A stretch of 64,000 nucleotides of DNA, taken from Staphylococcus sp. NRL 16/872 (GTDB taxonomy: Bacteria > Bacillota > Bacilli > Staphylococcales > Staphylococcaceae). The position numbers and the translations under genes were made by a program. The notes under the pieces are model-generated. The model made no database searches. It was given only the letters and a program-made list of their open reading frames with translations, and was not told the DNA's origin. The DNA is taken from assembly GCF_022815905.2 (NCBI RefSeq), contig NZ_CP119327.1, forward strand, positions 1,736,001-1,800,000. Direction: 5' to 3'. This document shows, piece by piece, positions 21,822 through 30,892 of this stretch (positions within the stretch are counted from its first letter, which is position 1; every line of letters starts with the position of its first letter).

Positions 21822-23537
21822 TTATTTAGAGATATTATTTACTAAATCTTTGACTTCATCTTGTGTCGCACAATTAATTGCGCGATGCGCTAATTCTGCC
21901 ATTTCATTTTTACTTAGACCATTAATTTGTCTTCTAGCTTTTAAAATAGATGTTGCACTCATAGAGAATTCATCTAATCCTAAACCTAATAATAATGGAA
22001 TAGCTGTTTCGTCTCCAGCCATTTCACCACACATACCAGTCCATTTACCTTCTTTATGAGAAGCTTCAATAACTTGTTTAACCAAGCGTAATATCGCTGG
22101 ATTATATGGTTGGTATAAGTAAGAAACACGTTCTGACATACGGTCAGCTGCCATAGTATATTGAATTAAATCATTCGTACCAATGCTGAAGAAATCAACT
22201 TCTTTAGCGAATACGTCTGCTAAAGCAGCAGTTGATGGAATTTCAACCATGATACCTAATTCAATTTCATCTGACACTTCGTGACCATCGTTTTTAAGGT
22301 TTTCTTTTTCTTCTAAAAGAATCGCTTTTGCATCGCGGAATTCATTAATAGTTGCTACCATTGGGAACATAATATTTAATTTACCGTATGCAGATGCACG
22401 TAATAATGCACGTAATTGCGTTCTGAAAATATCTTGTTGATCTAAACATAAACGTATTGCACGATATCCTAAGAATGGATTCATTTCTTTAGGTAAATTC
22501 AAGTAAGGTAATTCTTTATCCCCACCGATATCTAAAGTACGTACAACTACGCGTTTATCTTTCATCGTTTCAAGCACTTTTTTATAGGCTTCAAATTGCT
22601 CATCTTCAGTTGGCATTTGATCTCTACCCATATAAAGGAATTCCGTTCTATATAAACCAATACCTTCAGCGCCATTTTCCATTACGCCATATAAATCGTC
22701 AGGCGTACCGATATTTGCAGCTAATTCAGCATGTTCACCGTCAATAGTGACAGTTTCTGCATCACGTAATTTTTGTAATTCTTTCTTATCTTCAAAGAAA
22801 CGTTCACGTTTGTTTTGATAAGCAATTAATTCATCTTCAGTAGGATCAACGATTACGTCACCAGTTGTACCGTCAACAATAATCATGTCACCTTGTTTAA
22901 CTTCTTTCGTAATTGATTTAGTTCCTACTACCGCAGCAATTTCTAATGAACGACTCATAATTGCTGAGTGACTAGTACGTCCACCAATATTAGTAACGAA
23001 GCCTTGAACAAATTCTTTGTTTAATTGTGCAGTGTCAGAAGGTGTTAAATCATTTCCGACGATAACTACACTTTCATCAATCATACTTGGGTTAGGTAAA
23101 TCAACACCTAAAAGATGTGCTAACACACGTTTAGAAACGTCTCTAATATCTGCAGCACGCTCTCTCATGTATTCATTATCCATTGATTCAAAGATTGTAA
23201 TAAATTGCGTAGTGACTTCATGTAATGCTTCTGGAGCACTTGCTTTTTCATTCGCAATTTTATCTTCGATTGGTTGAATTAACTCAGGATCATCAAGTAC
23301 TAATAAATGTGCATCAAAGATAGCAGCTTTATCAGGACCTAATTGTTTTTCAGCGTTATTTCTGATTTTAGTTAACTCAATTTTAGAAGCTTCTAACGCA
23401 TTTCTAAATTTTTTAATTTCAGCATCAGTATCAGTGACTTTTTCATTAGTAAATGATAAATCTGGCTCTACTAATAAATATGCTTTAGCAATTGCGACGC
23501 CATCAGACGCAGCAATACCTTTAATTAAGTTAGACAT
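21822..23537 (-). CDS. ptsI: PTS enzyme I (PEP-protein phosphotransferase)
   Basis: A 571-residue cytosolic enzyme that takes phosphate from phosphoenolpyruvate and passes it to HPr for sugar uptake. The phosphorylated residue is His190 in [10 protein letters not shown]. The PEP-binding TIM barrel follows, with [12 protein letters not shown], and the conserved CGEMAGD lies near residue 500. It starts 2 bases after the ptsH stop and ends at a strong terminator. Length is standard. Confidence 0.97.
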   Translation of the reverse strand: MSNLIKGIAASDGVAIAKAYLLVEPDLSFTNEKVTDTDAEIKKFRNALEASKIELTKIRNNAEKQLGPDKAAIFDAHLLVLDDPELIQPIEDKIANEKASAPEALHEVTTQFITIFESMDNEYMRERAADIRDVSKRVLAHLLGVDLPNPSMIDESVVIVGNDLTPSDTAQLNKEFVQGFVTNIGGRTSHSAIMSRSLEIAAVVGTKSITKEVKQGDMIIVDGTTGDVIVDPTEDELIAYQNKRERFFEDKKELQKLRDAETVTIDGEHAELAANIGTPDDLYGVMENGAEGIGLYRTEFLYMGRDQMPTEDEQFEAYKKVLETMKDKRVVVRTLDIGGDKELPYLNLPKEMNPFLGYRAIRLCLDQQDIFRTQLRALLRASAYGKLNIMFPMVATINEFRDAKAILLEEKENLKNDGHEVSDEIELGIMVEIPSTAALADVFAKEVDFFSIGTNDLIQYTMAADRMSERVSYLYQPYNPAILRLVKQVIEASHKEGKWTGMCGEMAGDETAIPLLLGLGLDEFSMSATSILKARRQINGLSKNEMAELAHRAINCATQDEVKDLVNNISK

Positions 23538-23539
23538 AA

Positions 23540-23806
23540 TTACTCAGTTAAACCTTCTTTAGATAAGACATCACTGATAGCTTGAATTGCGTCTTGTTCA
23601 TCGCTTCCGTCAGCATAGATAGTGATTTCAGCATCTTTACCTACGCCTAAACTCATAACACCCATGATAGATTTTAAGTTGACTTTTTTACCGTTGTATT
23701 CTAATTGAATATCTGAATCAAATTTTGATGCAGTTTGAACTAACATAGTTGCAGGACGTGCATGAATACCAGTTTCATCGATAATTACATAAGATTTTTG
23801 TTCCAT
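23540..23806 (-). CDS. ptsH: Phosphocarrier protein HPr
   Basis: An 88-residue carrier. His15 in GIHARPA receives phosphate from enzyme I, and Ser46 in [12 protein letters not shown] is the regulatory site phosphorylated by HPr kinase, which makes HPr-Ser-P a CcpA corepressor in Firmicutes. Both sites and the length are fully canonical. The AAGGAGAA ribosome site is strong. It forms a two-gene operon with ptsI behind the promoter at 23925-23954. Confidence 0.98.
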   Translation of the reverse strand: MEQKSYVIIDETGIHARPATMLVQTASKFDSDIQLEYNGKKVNLKSIMGVMSLGVGKDAEITIYADGSDEQDAIQAISDVLSKEGLTE

Positions 23807-24136
23807 AATCTATTTCTCCTTCGCAAAGTTAGAATATTCAAATTAATCATAATCTAACATAAATTTATAAGATAACACTACCAAAATATAATAGCAAATT
23901 CAATTCTTATATGATTGAAATACTATTATAATGGCAAATGATATGACTAAACAAGCAATTTAGATTGTTAATAAACACTCTTAAACCATTATTTATACTT
24001 TCCTTGTTCAAAATTGATGTTACTACTCAAGTGCAATTAATCTATTGCTCATTATTAATTGGTTAATAAATTTAATCAATATTATATCCGTTATCCTATT
24101 AACACTTTATAATAATTATACTACAACATTTTCAAT
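23807..24136 (-). other. 330-base gap upstream of ptsH
   Basis: AT-rich, with no gene. It holds the ptsH promoter and then about 180 bases with nothing recognisable except scattered short AT repeats. No cre-like site was evident. The 3' end of the DUF697 gene's transcript must also lie here, without an obvious terminator. Confidence 0.4.
23925..23954 (-). promoter_or_regulatory. Promoter of ptsHI
   Basis: On the minus strand, TTGTTT (-35, 23949-23954) and TATAAT (-10, 23925-23930) are 18 bp apart. Transcription would begin about 110 bases before ptsH. Confidence 0.55.
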
Positions 24137-24679
24137 TTAAATAATGTCATATAAAACTTTTTCACATTTTTCTATGTGGTCGCGCCCTAGTTTATTCATA
24201 AAATAATAGCTAATCGAAGCTGACACAGCTTGTCCTACCACTGGGAACCATTTAGTTTGTTTGGCAGCAGCACGTTTTGCCATATCTCTTACTACAACTT
24301 TCAATACAGCACTTGATACTTTTTTACCTACAAATGAACTTCCTTGTATTGCCGCTGCAGCTAATACGCGTTCTCTGACATCATCACCTAGATTATTCAC
24401 TTGTTTGTGATCTAGACCGTAAATTTTATTAACATCTTCGATGATATCTCTCATTAATTTGATATCTACACCAAAGTCTAGTCCTGGAATAGGAACGACA
24501 CTCATTCCAGAAGATAAAAGAGATTTCTTTTTAACAAGAGCTTCCGCTCTCACTCTACGCTCTTCAATTTCTTCTTTTGTAGTAGGTAAAGCGCTTTTTT
24601 CTTTAATTTCTTCCATATTTAATACTTTGTTACCTACTTTATTTGTCATATTATTTGTAAATCTATTCATAATTCCCAT
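24137..24679 (-). CDS. DUF697-like membrane-associated protein
   Basis: A 180-residue protein of unknown role. The central part, SSGMSVVPIPGLDFGVDIKL followed by MRDIIEDVNKIYGL (about residues 57-90), resembles the DUF697/YcjF-type domain seen beside GTPases. Weakly hydrophobic Ala-rich segments (about 108-130 and 145-162) suggest peripheral or re-entrant membrane contact. The start is the first ATG, 9 bases after AAAGGG; an internal ATG three codons later is less well placed. It lies between the methyltransferase gene and ptsH on one strand. It has no neighbour with a linked function. Confidence 0.7.
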   Translation of the reverse strand: MGIMNRFTNNMTNKVGNKVLNMEEIKEKSALPTTKEEIEERRVRAEALVKKKSLLSSGMSVVPIPGLDFGVDIKLMRDIIEDVNKIYGLDHKQVNNLGDDVRERVLAAAAIQGSSFVGKKVSSAVLKVVVRDMAKRAAAKQTKWFPVVGQAVSASISYYFMNKLGRDHIEKCEKVLYDII

Positions 24680-24745
24680 ACTACGACACCCTTTCGTATT
24701 GATTCTTTTTCATTCATTAAACCATTATACCCACTTTTATTTGTG

Positions 24746-25918
24746 TTAATGCTTAATATTTAAGAATACTGCTTTCAAGTATTTAGAAGGTTTATAATGA
24801 GGATGTGTTTTAAAATCTTTTGGTAAGCCCATGACTTCTTCTATTTCATATTCAACGTCAGCTGATTCTAATGTCTTTTTAATCACATTCTTAAATGATT
24901 TTAATGGAAAGACGCTTGAGTTTGTACATAATAACATTGATCCATTAGGTTCTAAAATATCTAACGCCCCGTTAATCAAATCATCGTAATTTTTTTGAAC
25001 TGAAAAAGTTTTCTTCTTATTACGTGCAAAACTTGGAGGATCAATGACAATAGTATCGTATTGTTTACCGTGGCGGGCTGCATAATTATAAAAATCGAAT
25101 GTATCCATTACATATATATACTGACTTTTAGGATCAATACCGTTAAGTCCAAAGTTCTCTTCAGTTAGAGCCCGCGAACGATTTGCTAAATCGACACTAG
25201 TAGTCATTTCCGCATTTTGAGCCGCTATGACTGAAAAAGCACCTGTATAACTAAATAAGTTCAGTATTGTTCTATCTTCTGAAAAGTGATCACGTAATTT
25301 TTTACGCACTTCTTTTTGGTCTAAGAAAATACCTGTCATTAAACCGTCATCTAAATCTACATTATAAAATGTAAAGTTTTCTTCGATTACAATTGGAAAT
25401 TCTGGCGTTTCACCTAACACATGACCACCAGTATATTCTGTATCTTTAAAACGCATTTTTTCATAAATTGACTTAAATTCAAATACGTTTTGTATAGCTT
25501 CAACCACGTTGTAACGGAACTTATAAATCCCTCTTGAATACCACTGAATAAGTAAATGGCCATTATAGTTATCAATCGTAAGACCACCTACGCCATCACC
25601 CTCAGCATTAAATAATCTGAACGCATTTGTTCCTTCGATATGATAGTAATACTCTCTTTCTTCTAACGCTTGTTTAAACAAACTATCGAAAAACTGTGTA
25701 TTAATGACTTCATTTTGGTCATAACTCAATACCCATCCTAAACCTTTATGTTGACGCCCAACATATGCAGTTGCAATGTATTGATCACTTTCTGTCATTA
25801 AATAAAATAAGTCGCCTTCCTTTAAATGGTCGTGTTGGTAAATATCTTCTTCATCTATTAACGGATACTGATTTAAATATTTTGTTTCTTTTCCTTTATT
25901 TAAAGTTGCTATTTTCAT
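24746..25918 (-). CDS. Class I SAM-dependent rRNA methyltransferase (RlmI-like)
   Basis: A 390-residue enzyme of the RlmI/YwbD family, predicted to make m5C in 23S rRNA. The N-terminal ~75 residues form a PUA-like RNA-binding domain. A linker with FLDQKEVRKKL leads to the Rossmann methyltransferase: motif I region ILNLFSYTGAFSVIA (about residues 219-233) and the catalytic IDPPSFARNKK motif (about 293-303). The AGGAGCG ribosome site is adequate. Substrate specificity is inferred from the family. Confidence 0.88.
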   Translation of the reverse strand: MKIATLNKGKETKYLNQYPLIDEEDIYQHDHLKEGDLFYLMTESDQYIATAYVGRQHKGLGWVLSYDQNEVINTQFFDSLFKQALEEREYYYHIEGTNAFRLFNAEGDGVGGLTIDNYNGHLLIQWYSRGIYKFRYNVVEAIQNVFEFKSIYEKMRFKDTEYTGGHVLGETPEFPIVIEENFTFYNVDLDDGLMTGIFLDQKEVRKKLRDHFSEDRTILNLFSYTGAFSVIAAQNAEMTTSVDLANRSRALTEENFGLNGIDPKSQYIYVMDTFDFYNYAARHGKQYDTIVIDPPSFARNKKKTFSVQKNYDDLINGALDILEPNGSMLLCTNSSVFPLKSFKNVIKKTLESADVEYEIEEVMGLPKDFKTHPHYKPSKYLKAVFLNIKH

Positions 25919-26024
25919 TTTCTAACGCTCCTATTTAAATCATATTTTTTGAAAATTATTCTACTTTACGTTCTTACCTATTTTAACAAAATTAAATTTC
26001 ACTTTATACTATACGAAATAAAAT

Positions 26025-26073
26025 AACTCCCCTCAAAATACTCATTTTTCAATGAATAGTTTGAAGGGAGTTA
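26025..26073 (-). terminator. Intrinsic terminator after auxA
   Basis: On the minus strand, AACTCCCTTCAAACT pairs with AGTATTTTGAGGGGAGTT (small bulges), followed by ATTTTATTT, 37 bases after the auxA stop. Confidence 0.75.
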
Positions 26074-26109
26074 GTCTTATTTGCAATATTACATCAATTC
26101 TCTTGAATG

Positions 26110-27414
26110 TTAAGGTCGATCTCTTAACTGTAGAGTGAATGCAATAATTACTGCTATTAACATAATGATTAATGTCGGTGTAATAAATATTGATAAAAGT
26201 AGACCGTGAAGCATAATGTTAATAAATTCTGTCAGTAATTTAAAGAATAAAATACTTATCATAAAGAGTTGTAAATAATAAAATTTACCTCTTAAATAAT
26301 GTGTGAATGTAGTAGCAATATAAATAATGATAATAAACATTAATAATAATAATGTTACCCATTCAACAACATATTGTGTTTGTGATAATTGCCATTCACC
26401 AGATACGAATAATGAATTTCTATTGTTAAATTCAATAAGCGTAAATAAGAATAAAACAAAACCACAGAAGATTTCTACATACGCGGGTTTAATCCATTTA
26501 GGACGACGCATCCAATTAGGAATATCATCTTCCTGAATATCAAAAACTTTTTTAAATTTATTTTTAAATTTATCGCGCTTAGTTCTAATTTTTTCTAAGT
26601 CTACACTTCTTCTCGTCTTATGTGCATATTCTGATGTTTTATCTTGAAGTTGTTTAAAATGAACTTTAGATTGAGTCGATACATTTCCTTTAGTAGTTCT
26701 TGATAATTCTGGTTCTTCTTCCCCAAGTTCTTCTTTTGTTAATGGAAGTGATCTTCTTAAGAATAAGAAGTTCCATATAGATGCTTGAGCTAATAGCCAC
26801 ATCACTAAGAAGAAAGTATCTACACTTAAAATATCAATTGGTGCAATTTCATTTGCATCAATTTTGCCGTATAAAGAAATTTGAGTAATTAAATAAGCAA
26901 TTCCATATGAAACTATAATCCAAAGATAATGATTTTTTCTATTTTCACTATAAAGTTCATCTTTATAAACAATGTACCCTGTATGAATAACAAATGGAAT
27001 AACGAAAATTATTGCCCAAATTCCATATACTTGCGTCATTAATGTAATTGTAATGAGGAAATATAGAATTCCAATAACTAAAAAGAAAATTGAGATGTCG
27101 TAATCGTATTTCGTAGTTCTAAATAATGTATAACCAATCAACATTAAAAGAATACCAAATAGTATAATTATGACTGCACTTATAATAGGAAAGTTGCCTA
27201 TGAATCTACTCATCACTCTAATTATTTCACTAAAGAATGCATTAAGAAAATCCCATAAATTATGTATCCTTAATTCAGCTTTATTTTTATCTTTTAATTG
27301 TTTAATTAAAGGTAAATTAATCAGGATAATGAGACCCGTGAAGAGTGAAACGATACCGATTAAATAACTGTAAATAATCTCGGTGTGTTTCTTAAGAAAA
27401 GACATACTGTTCAC
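26110..27414 (-). CDS. auxA: AuxA-like polytopic membrane protein
   Basis: A 434-residue membrane protein with an N-terminal block of about seven hydrophobic helices (residues ~12-235). A basic cytoplasmic region (about 236-310, rich in Lys/Arg, with RRSVDLEKIRTKRDKFKNKF) follows, then four more helices to the C-terminus. Its position between ykoEDC and ptsHI matches S. aureus SAUSA300_0980, reported as AuxA, a factor that stabilises lipoteichoic acid and supports beta-lactam resistance. No transporter motif is visible. A GAGGTGA ribosome site precedes the ATG. The call rests on synteny and architecture. Confidence 0.72.
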   Translation of the reverse strand: MNSMSFLKKHTEIIYSYLIGIVSLFTGLIILINLPLIKQLKDKNKAELRIHNLWDFLNAFFSEIIRVMSRFIGNFPIISAVIIILFGILLMLIGYTLFRTTKYDYDISIFFLVIGILYFLITITLMTQVYGIWAIIFVIPFVIHTGYIVYKDELYSENRKNHYLWIIVSYGIAYLITQISLYGKIDANEIAPIDILSVDTFFLVMWLLAQASIWNFLFLRRSLPLTKEELGEEEPELSRTTKGNVSTQSKVHFKQLQDKTSEYAHKTRRSVDLEKIRTKRDKFKNKFKKVFDIQEDDIPNWMRRPKWIKPAYVEIFCGFVLFLFTLIEFNNRNSLFVSGEWQLSQTQYVVEWVTLLLLMFIIIIYIATTFTHYLRGKFYYLQLFMISILFFKLLTEFINIMLHGLLLSIFITPTLIIMLIAVIIAFTLQLRDRP

Positions 27415-27490
27415 CTCAAAATTTATTATATATGAAGATTTAAATCTTGTCTTTAATAAAAAAATAAAATACTACTCTAGACCTATATAA

Positions 27491-27515
27491 GTTTAACCTA
27501 CTTTTTTATGGGTAA
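27491..27515 (+). promoter_or_regulatory. SigB-type promoter
   Basis: GTTTAA (27491-27496) and GGGTAA (27510-27515) are 13 bp apart, one base off the Bacillus/Staphylococcus general-stress SigB consensus (GTTTAA, 12-15 bp, GGGTAT). It lies 38 bases before the ATG of the small gene. Confidence 0.75.
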
Positions 27516-27552
27516 ACTATAATTGTAATAATTATTCAACAAGGAGTGTTGT

Positions 27553-27690
27553 ATGATGACAAATGAAGATGCTAAAAAATCAGCAGCTGAAAAAGCAAAA
27601 GAAACTGAAGAAAAATTAAAAGAACAAAATGAAGAAAAAACTGATGACCTTGAACAAACAAAACAAGATGTTCAAGATACTTTAGATTAA
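27553..27690 (+). CDS. 45-residue highly charged small protein
   Basis: A short gene with every hallmark of being real: a SigB-type promoter, an AAGGAG ribosome site at 27541-27546, two consecutive ATG codons (27553 and 27556) and a strong terminator 20 bases after the stop. The product starts MMTNEDAKKSAAEKAKETEE and ends QDVQDTLD. Almost every residue is Lys, Glu, Asp, Gln, Thr or Ala, and it should be a single amphipathic helix or disordered, with no Cys, Trp or aromatic residue. I do not recognise a characterised family. General-stress protection is inferred only from the promoter. Confidence 0.82.
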   Translation: MMTNEDAKKSAAEKAKETEEKLKEQNEEKTDDLEQTKQDVQDTLD

Positions 27691-27710
27691 TTTAGCGTTA
27701 TTACATTTTT

Positions 27711-27745
27711 ACTATCAGTCAATTTTAATTGGCTGGTAGTTTTTA
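27711..27745 (+). terminator. Intrinsic terminator after the small SigB-type gene
   Basis: ACTATCAGTCAATT (27711-27724) pairs with AATTGGCTGGTAGT (27727-27740), using G-T pairs, followed by TTTTTATTTT. Confidence 0.9.
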
Positions 27746-27854
27746 TTTTCATCTAATTAATTATTAAATAAACATATTTAATAAGTTCCTTATATTTAAA
27801 TGCGCCTTGACAATACTTCTTAAAAGTCATACATTTATGTTAAATTAAATATCC

Positions 27855-27944
27855 AACGCACTAGGGGTGTGTATACTGAGATGAGGAGTATCCTCGAACC
27901 CTTTGAACCTGATCTAGTTAAAAGCTAGCGTAGGAAAGTGTCGC
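27855..27944 (+). ncRNA. TPP (THI-box) riboswitch
   Basis: The conserved aptamer core is plain: AGGGGTG near 27863, CTGAGATGA near 27876, CCCTTTGAACCTGATCTAGT (27899-27918) and GTAGGAAAGTG after it. It senses thiamine pyrophosphate. A terminator hairpin follows at 27992-28027, before ykoE, so TPP binding should shut off the transporter operon by premature termination. Confidence 0.95.
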
Positions 27945-27991
27945 TAATATAAATAATTGTTGTATATACATAAAGCATGTTATTTAAATTT

Positions 27992-28027
27992 ACGCACAAC
28001 TTTCTACGGAGGGTTGTGCGTTTTTTT
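27992..28027 (+). terminator. Riboswitch-controlled terminator before ykoE
   Basis: ACGCACAAC (27992-28000) pairs with GTTGTGCGT (28013-28021), followed by a T-run and then the ykoE ribosome site AGGAGG. It is the expression platform of the TPP riboswitch. Confidence 0.88.
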
Positions 28028-28041
28028 AGGAGGAAATAATT

Positions 28042-28617
28042 ATGTCAAAAGGTTTAAAGCTATCAGAAATCTTAGTAACAGTACTGATAGCAGTTGTATT
28101 TGCAATAATTTATAACTTATGGTGGTTACCATACAACTTTGCTCAAGTAGCAGGGATTCACTTAGAGCAATTAACTTATGGGGTTTGGTTTATGGCTGCT
28201 GTAGTAGCATATTTAATCATTCCTAAACCAGGTATCGCTTTAATAGCTGAGTTTGCTGCAGGTGCTGGTGAAACGATTGTAATGGGTAAATTCGATATTC
28301 CAACTATCATCTACGCAGTTTTACAAGGTTTAGCATGTGAAATTGTATTTGCTATTTTCAAATATAAATCACGTTCATTAATGGTAGCTGCTTTGGCTGG
28401 TTTAGCAACTGCATTAATCTCATTCCCAGTTGATTATTTTTATGGTTATTTAAAAGATGTAGCTGCATGGAACTTAGTATTATTTATTGTTTTCCGTGCA
28501 ATCAGTGGCATTGTACTTGCAGGAATACTATCATGGTTAATTGTTAAAGCGCTTGATCAAACAGGCGTTACTAAATTATTCCGCCCTGCTTCTCAAAAAG
28601 ATTACGACAACCTATAA
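28042..28617 (+). CDS. ykoE: ECF transporter S component (YkoE, thiamine precursor)
   Basis: A 191-residue membrane protein with about six helices, the substrate-binding component of an energy-coupling-factor transporter. The family-typical NLWWLPYNFAQVAG is at about residues 28-41, and the segment with EFAAGAGETIVMGKFDIPT follows. YkoE proteins bind thiamine or its hydroxymethylpyrimidine part, and the TPP riboswitch just upstream supports this. AGGAGG precedes the ATG. The companion ykoD and ykoC follow; ykoF, present in B. subtilis, is absent here. Confidence 0.92.
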   Translation: MSKGLKLSEILVTVLIAVVFAIIYNLWWLPYNFAQVAGIHLEQLTYGVWFMAAVVAYLIIPKPGIALIAEFAAGAGETIVMGKFDIPTIIYAVLQGLACEIVFAIFKYKSRSLMVAALAGLATALISFPVDYFYGYLKDVAAWNLVLFIVFRAISGIVLAGILSWLIVKALDQTGVTKLFRPASQKDYDNL

Positions 28618-28629
28618 GGGGAAATTATT

Positions 28630-30033
28630 GTGTTAAGAGTTAAAAATTTACGCCTAAAATACCCAAATGGTAATCGAAAAATATTCGATAACTTAAATAT
28701 TGAAATTAAAGATAAACAAAAAGTGCTTTTACTAGGTCCCTCAGGATCTGGTAAAAGCACATTGCTTAATGTTTTAAGTGGTATCGTTCCTAATCTCATT
28801 GAACTTCCAATGAAGTATGATGAGTTAGAAATTGATTCCCATTCTGGAGTAATCTTTCAAGATCCAGATACACAATTTTGTATGCCTAAGGTATATGAAG
28901 AATTAGCATTTGTACTTGAAAATAAACAAGTGCCTCGTCATGAAATGGATCACCAAATTGAAGAGGCTCTTGCTTCAGTAGATTTAAAGGTTACTGAAGA
29001 TACTTTCGTTAATAACTTGAGTGGCGGTATGAAACAGAAATTAGCAATTGTAGAAACCATTTTACAAGAAGCTAATACCCTTTTTTTAGATGAACCTACT
29101 GCCATGTTAGATGTAGATGCTACAGCAGATTTATGGAAAAAATTAATCCATTTGTGGGCAGATCAAACAGTGCTTATTGTAGAACACAAAGTGGAACATA
29201 TTTGGGAATATGTTGACCGTGTTATTTTAATGAATTACGAAGGTGAAATTATCGCTGATAATACCCCACATTATATTCTTCAAAATTGTGAACCTTTGCT
29301 TTCAGAATATGGAGTATGGCACCCTCATGCCTGGGAACACGCCCCCAATTCAAAAGCACTATACCCAGATAAAAATGAAATATTATTAGATTATAAAAAT
29401 GGGGAAATTATTCGTGGTAAAAAAGAATTGTTTACTGTAGATGACTTAAGTGTTTATCCAGGAGAATGGATTACTATTACTGGTAAAAATGGAGCCGGTA
29501 AGACTTCTTTATTAGAATCTATTCTGCAATTAATTAAATACAAAGGACACATGTTCTATCAAGATAAACAATTGAAAAAAATAAAAGATGCTGCTAAACA
29601 CATGTATTTAGTTTATCAAAACCCTGAACTTCAATTTATCACTAATTCAGTGTATGACGAAATTAATATTCATTATAATCATCTAGACCGTAAAGCTGCA
29701 GAGAACGAAACGCAACAGTTATTAAAACTTTTACATTTAGACAATGTTAAAGATCAACATCCTTTTGAATTATCAATGGGCCAAAAGCGTCGTTTAAGTG
29801 TAGCAACTGCTTTAAGTTCAAAAGCTGACATCATTTTACTTGATGAACCCACGTTTGGTTTAGATAGTCATAATACATTTCAATTAATAGAGTTATTCCA
29901 AGAACGTGTGTCTAATGGTCAAACAATTATCATGGTGACACATGATCCTGAAATCATTCATCGTTATCCAACTCGCCAATTAAATGTTGAAAATGGACGA
30001 CTTAAAGAGATGGTAGGTGAATGTCATGTTTGA
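28630..30033 (+). CDS. ykoD: ECF transporter duplicated ATPase (YkoD)
   Basis: A 467-residue protein made of two fused ABC ATPase domains. The first has Walker A GPSGSGKS (residues 36-43) and signature LSGGMKQK. The second has GKNGAGKT (285-292), signature LSMGQKRR and Walker B ILLDEP. It energises the ECF transporter with YkoE and YkoC. The start is GTG, 12 bases after the ykoE stop, with AAGGGGAAA as ribosome site. The end overlaps the ykoC start. The fusion replaces the separate EcfA/EcfA' pair. Confidence 0.92.
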   Translation: MLRVKNLRLKYPNGNRKIFDNLNIEIKDKQKVLLLGPSGSGKSTLLNVLSGIVPNLIELPMKYDELEIDSHSGVIFQDPDTQFCMPKVYEELAFVLENKQVPRHEMDHQIEEALASVDLKVTEDTFVNNLSGGMKQKLAIVETILQEANTLFLDEPTAMLDVDATADLWKKLIHLWADQTVLIVEHKVEHIWEYVDRVILMNYEGEIIADNTPHYILQNCEPLLSEYGVWHPHAWEHAPNSKALYPDKNEILLDYKNGEIIRGKKELFTVDDLSVYPGEWITITGKNGAGKTSLLESILQLIKYKGHMFYQDKQLKKIKDAAKHMYLVYQNPELQFITNSVYDEINIHYNHLDRKAAENETQQLLKLLHLDNVKDQHPFELSMGQKRRLSVATALSSKADIILLDEPTFGLDSHNTFQLIELFQERVSNGQTIIMVTHDPEIIHRYPTRQLNVENGRLKEMVGECHV

Positions 30034-30835
30034 ACGCTGGAAAAAACATTATACATTCGTTGATGATGTTAATATCATCACTAAATTATTACTTGGAGTA
30101 GCTTTATTCTGCTTTGTTATTTTTGTACATAATTTTGATTATATGATCTATATAACAATATTAATGTTCATTTTTTTACTTGCATTTAATGGTACCGCAT
30201 TTAAAATTACTGGTTCATTTATATTGGTGTCTTCTTTATTTGCACTATTATCTTCTTTATTTATGATTTTATACGGTGATGGTACACATATGATTTTTAA
30301 ATGGGGCATTATTCAAATTAGTACTGAAAGTATCGTCAGAGGGATCCACCTATCTTTACGTACAATAACAGTTTCTATGTTTGGGGTTTTAATCGCCTTA
30401 ACTTCACAAATTGTTATGATTTTTTATAGTTTGATGCAACATTTAAAAGTTAAACCTAAAATTGCTTATGCATTTATGGCTGCGATCAGAATGGTTCCTC
30501 TCATTTTCACATCATTTATTCAATTGAGACGTTCGTTAAAAATGCGTTATCAAATGATCGATGCTTCAAATTATAGAGGAATCAAACGTCTAAAACATTT
30601 ATTAATTCCTATATTAAGTCAAAATATCCGTCGTGCACATCAGCTTTCTGTTGCGATGGAGTCTAAGGGCTTTAAAGATGGTCCAAGAACGTATTATTAT
30701 AAAGCACCTTTTTCTTATAAAGATATTTTATTTTTATTTTGCTTTGTAGCCATTTTAATAATTGCATTTTACCTTTCACAATACTTACCTATCACTGGGA
30801 TTACTGATGCTCGTGTATCAGAATATACAGCTTAA
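30026..30835 (+). CDS. ykoC: ECF transporter T component (YkoC)
   Basis: A 269-residue membrane protein, the EcfT-type coupling subunit that links the ATPase to YkoE. Five or so helices are seen, and the cytoplasmic coupling motifs are visible: AMESKGF (about residues 210-216), the usual ARS/ARG-like motif, and the MRYQMIDASNYRG region before it. An upstream in-frame GTG (30017) exists, but AGGTG at 30015-30019 spaces correctly for the ATG at 30026, which overlaps the ykoD end by 8 bases. It is the last gene of the operon. Confidence 0.9.
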   Translation: MFERWKKHYTFVDDVNIITKLLLGVALFCFVIFVHNFDYMIYITILMFIFLLAFNGTAFKITGSFILVSSLFALLSSLFMILYGDGTHMIFKWGIIQISTESIVRGIHLSLRTITVSMFGVLIALTSQIVMIFYSLMQHLKVKPKIAYAFMAAIRMVPLIFTSFIQLRRSLKMRYQMIDASNYRGIKRLKHLLIPILSQNIRRAHQLSVAMESKGFKDGPRTYYYKAPFSYKDILFLFCFVAILIIAFYLSQYLPITGITDARVSEYTA

Positions 30836-30838
30836 AGC

Positions 30839-30885
30839 AAACAATGAGGGCGTATCAGTCACAATGTGATACGCCCTCATTGTTT
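30839..30885. terminator. Bidirectional terminator, ykoC / purD
   Basis: A perfect 19-bp inverted repeat (AAACAATGAGGGCGTATCA and its complement at 30867-30885) with a 9-base loop lies between the two convergent operons. Confidence 0.9.
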
Positions 30886-30892
30886 AATATTA

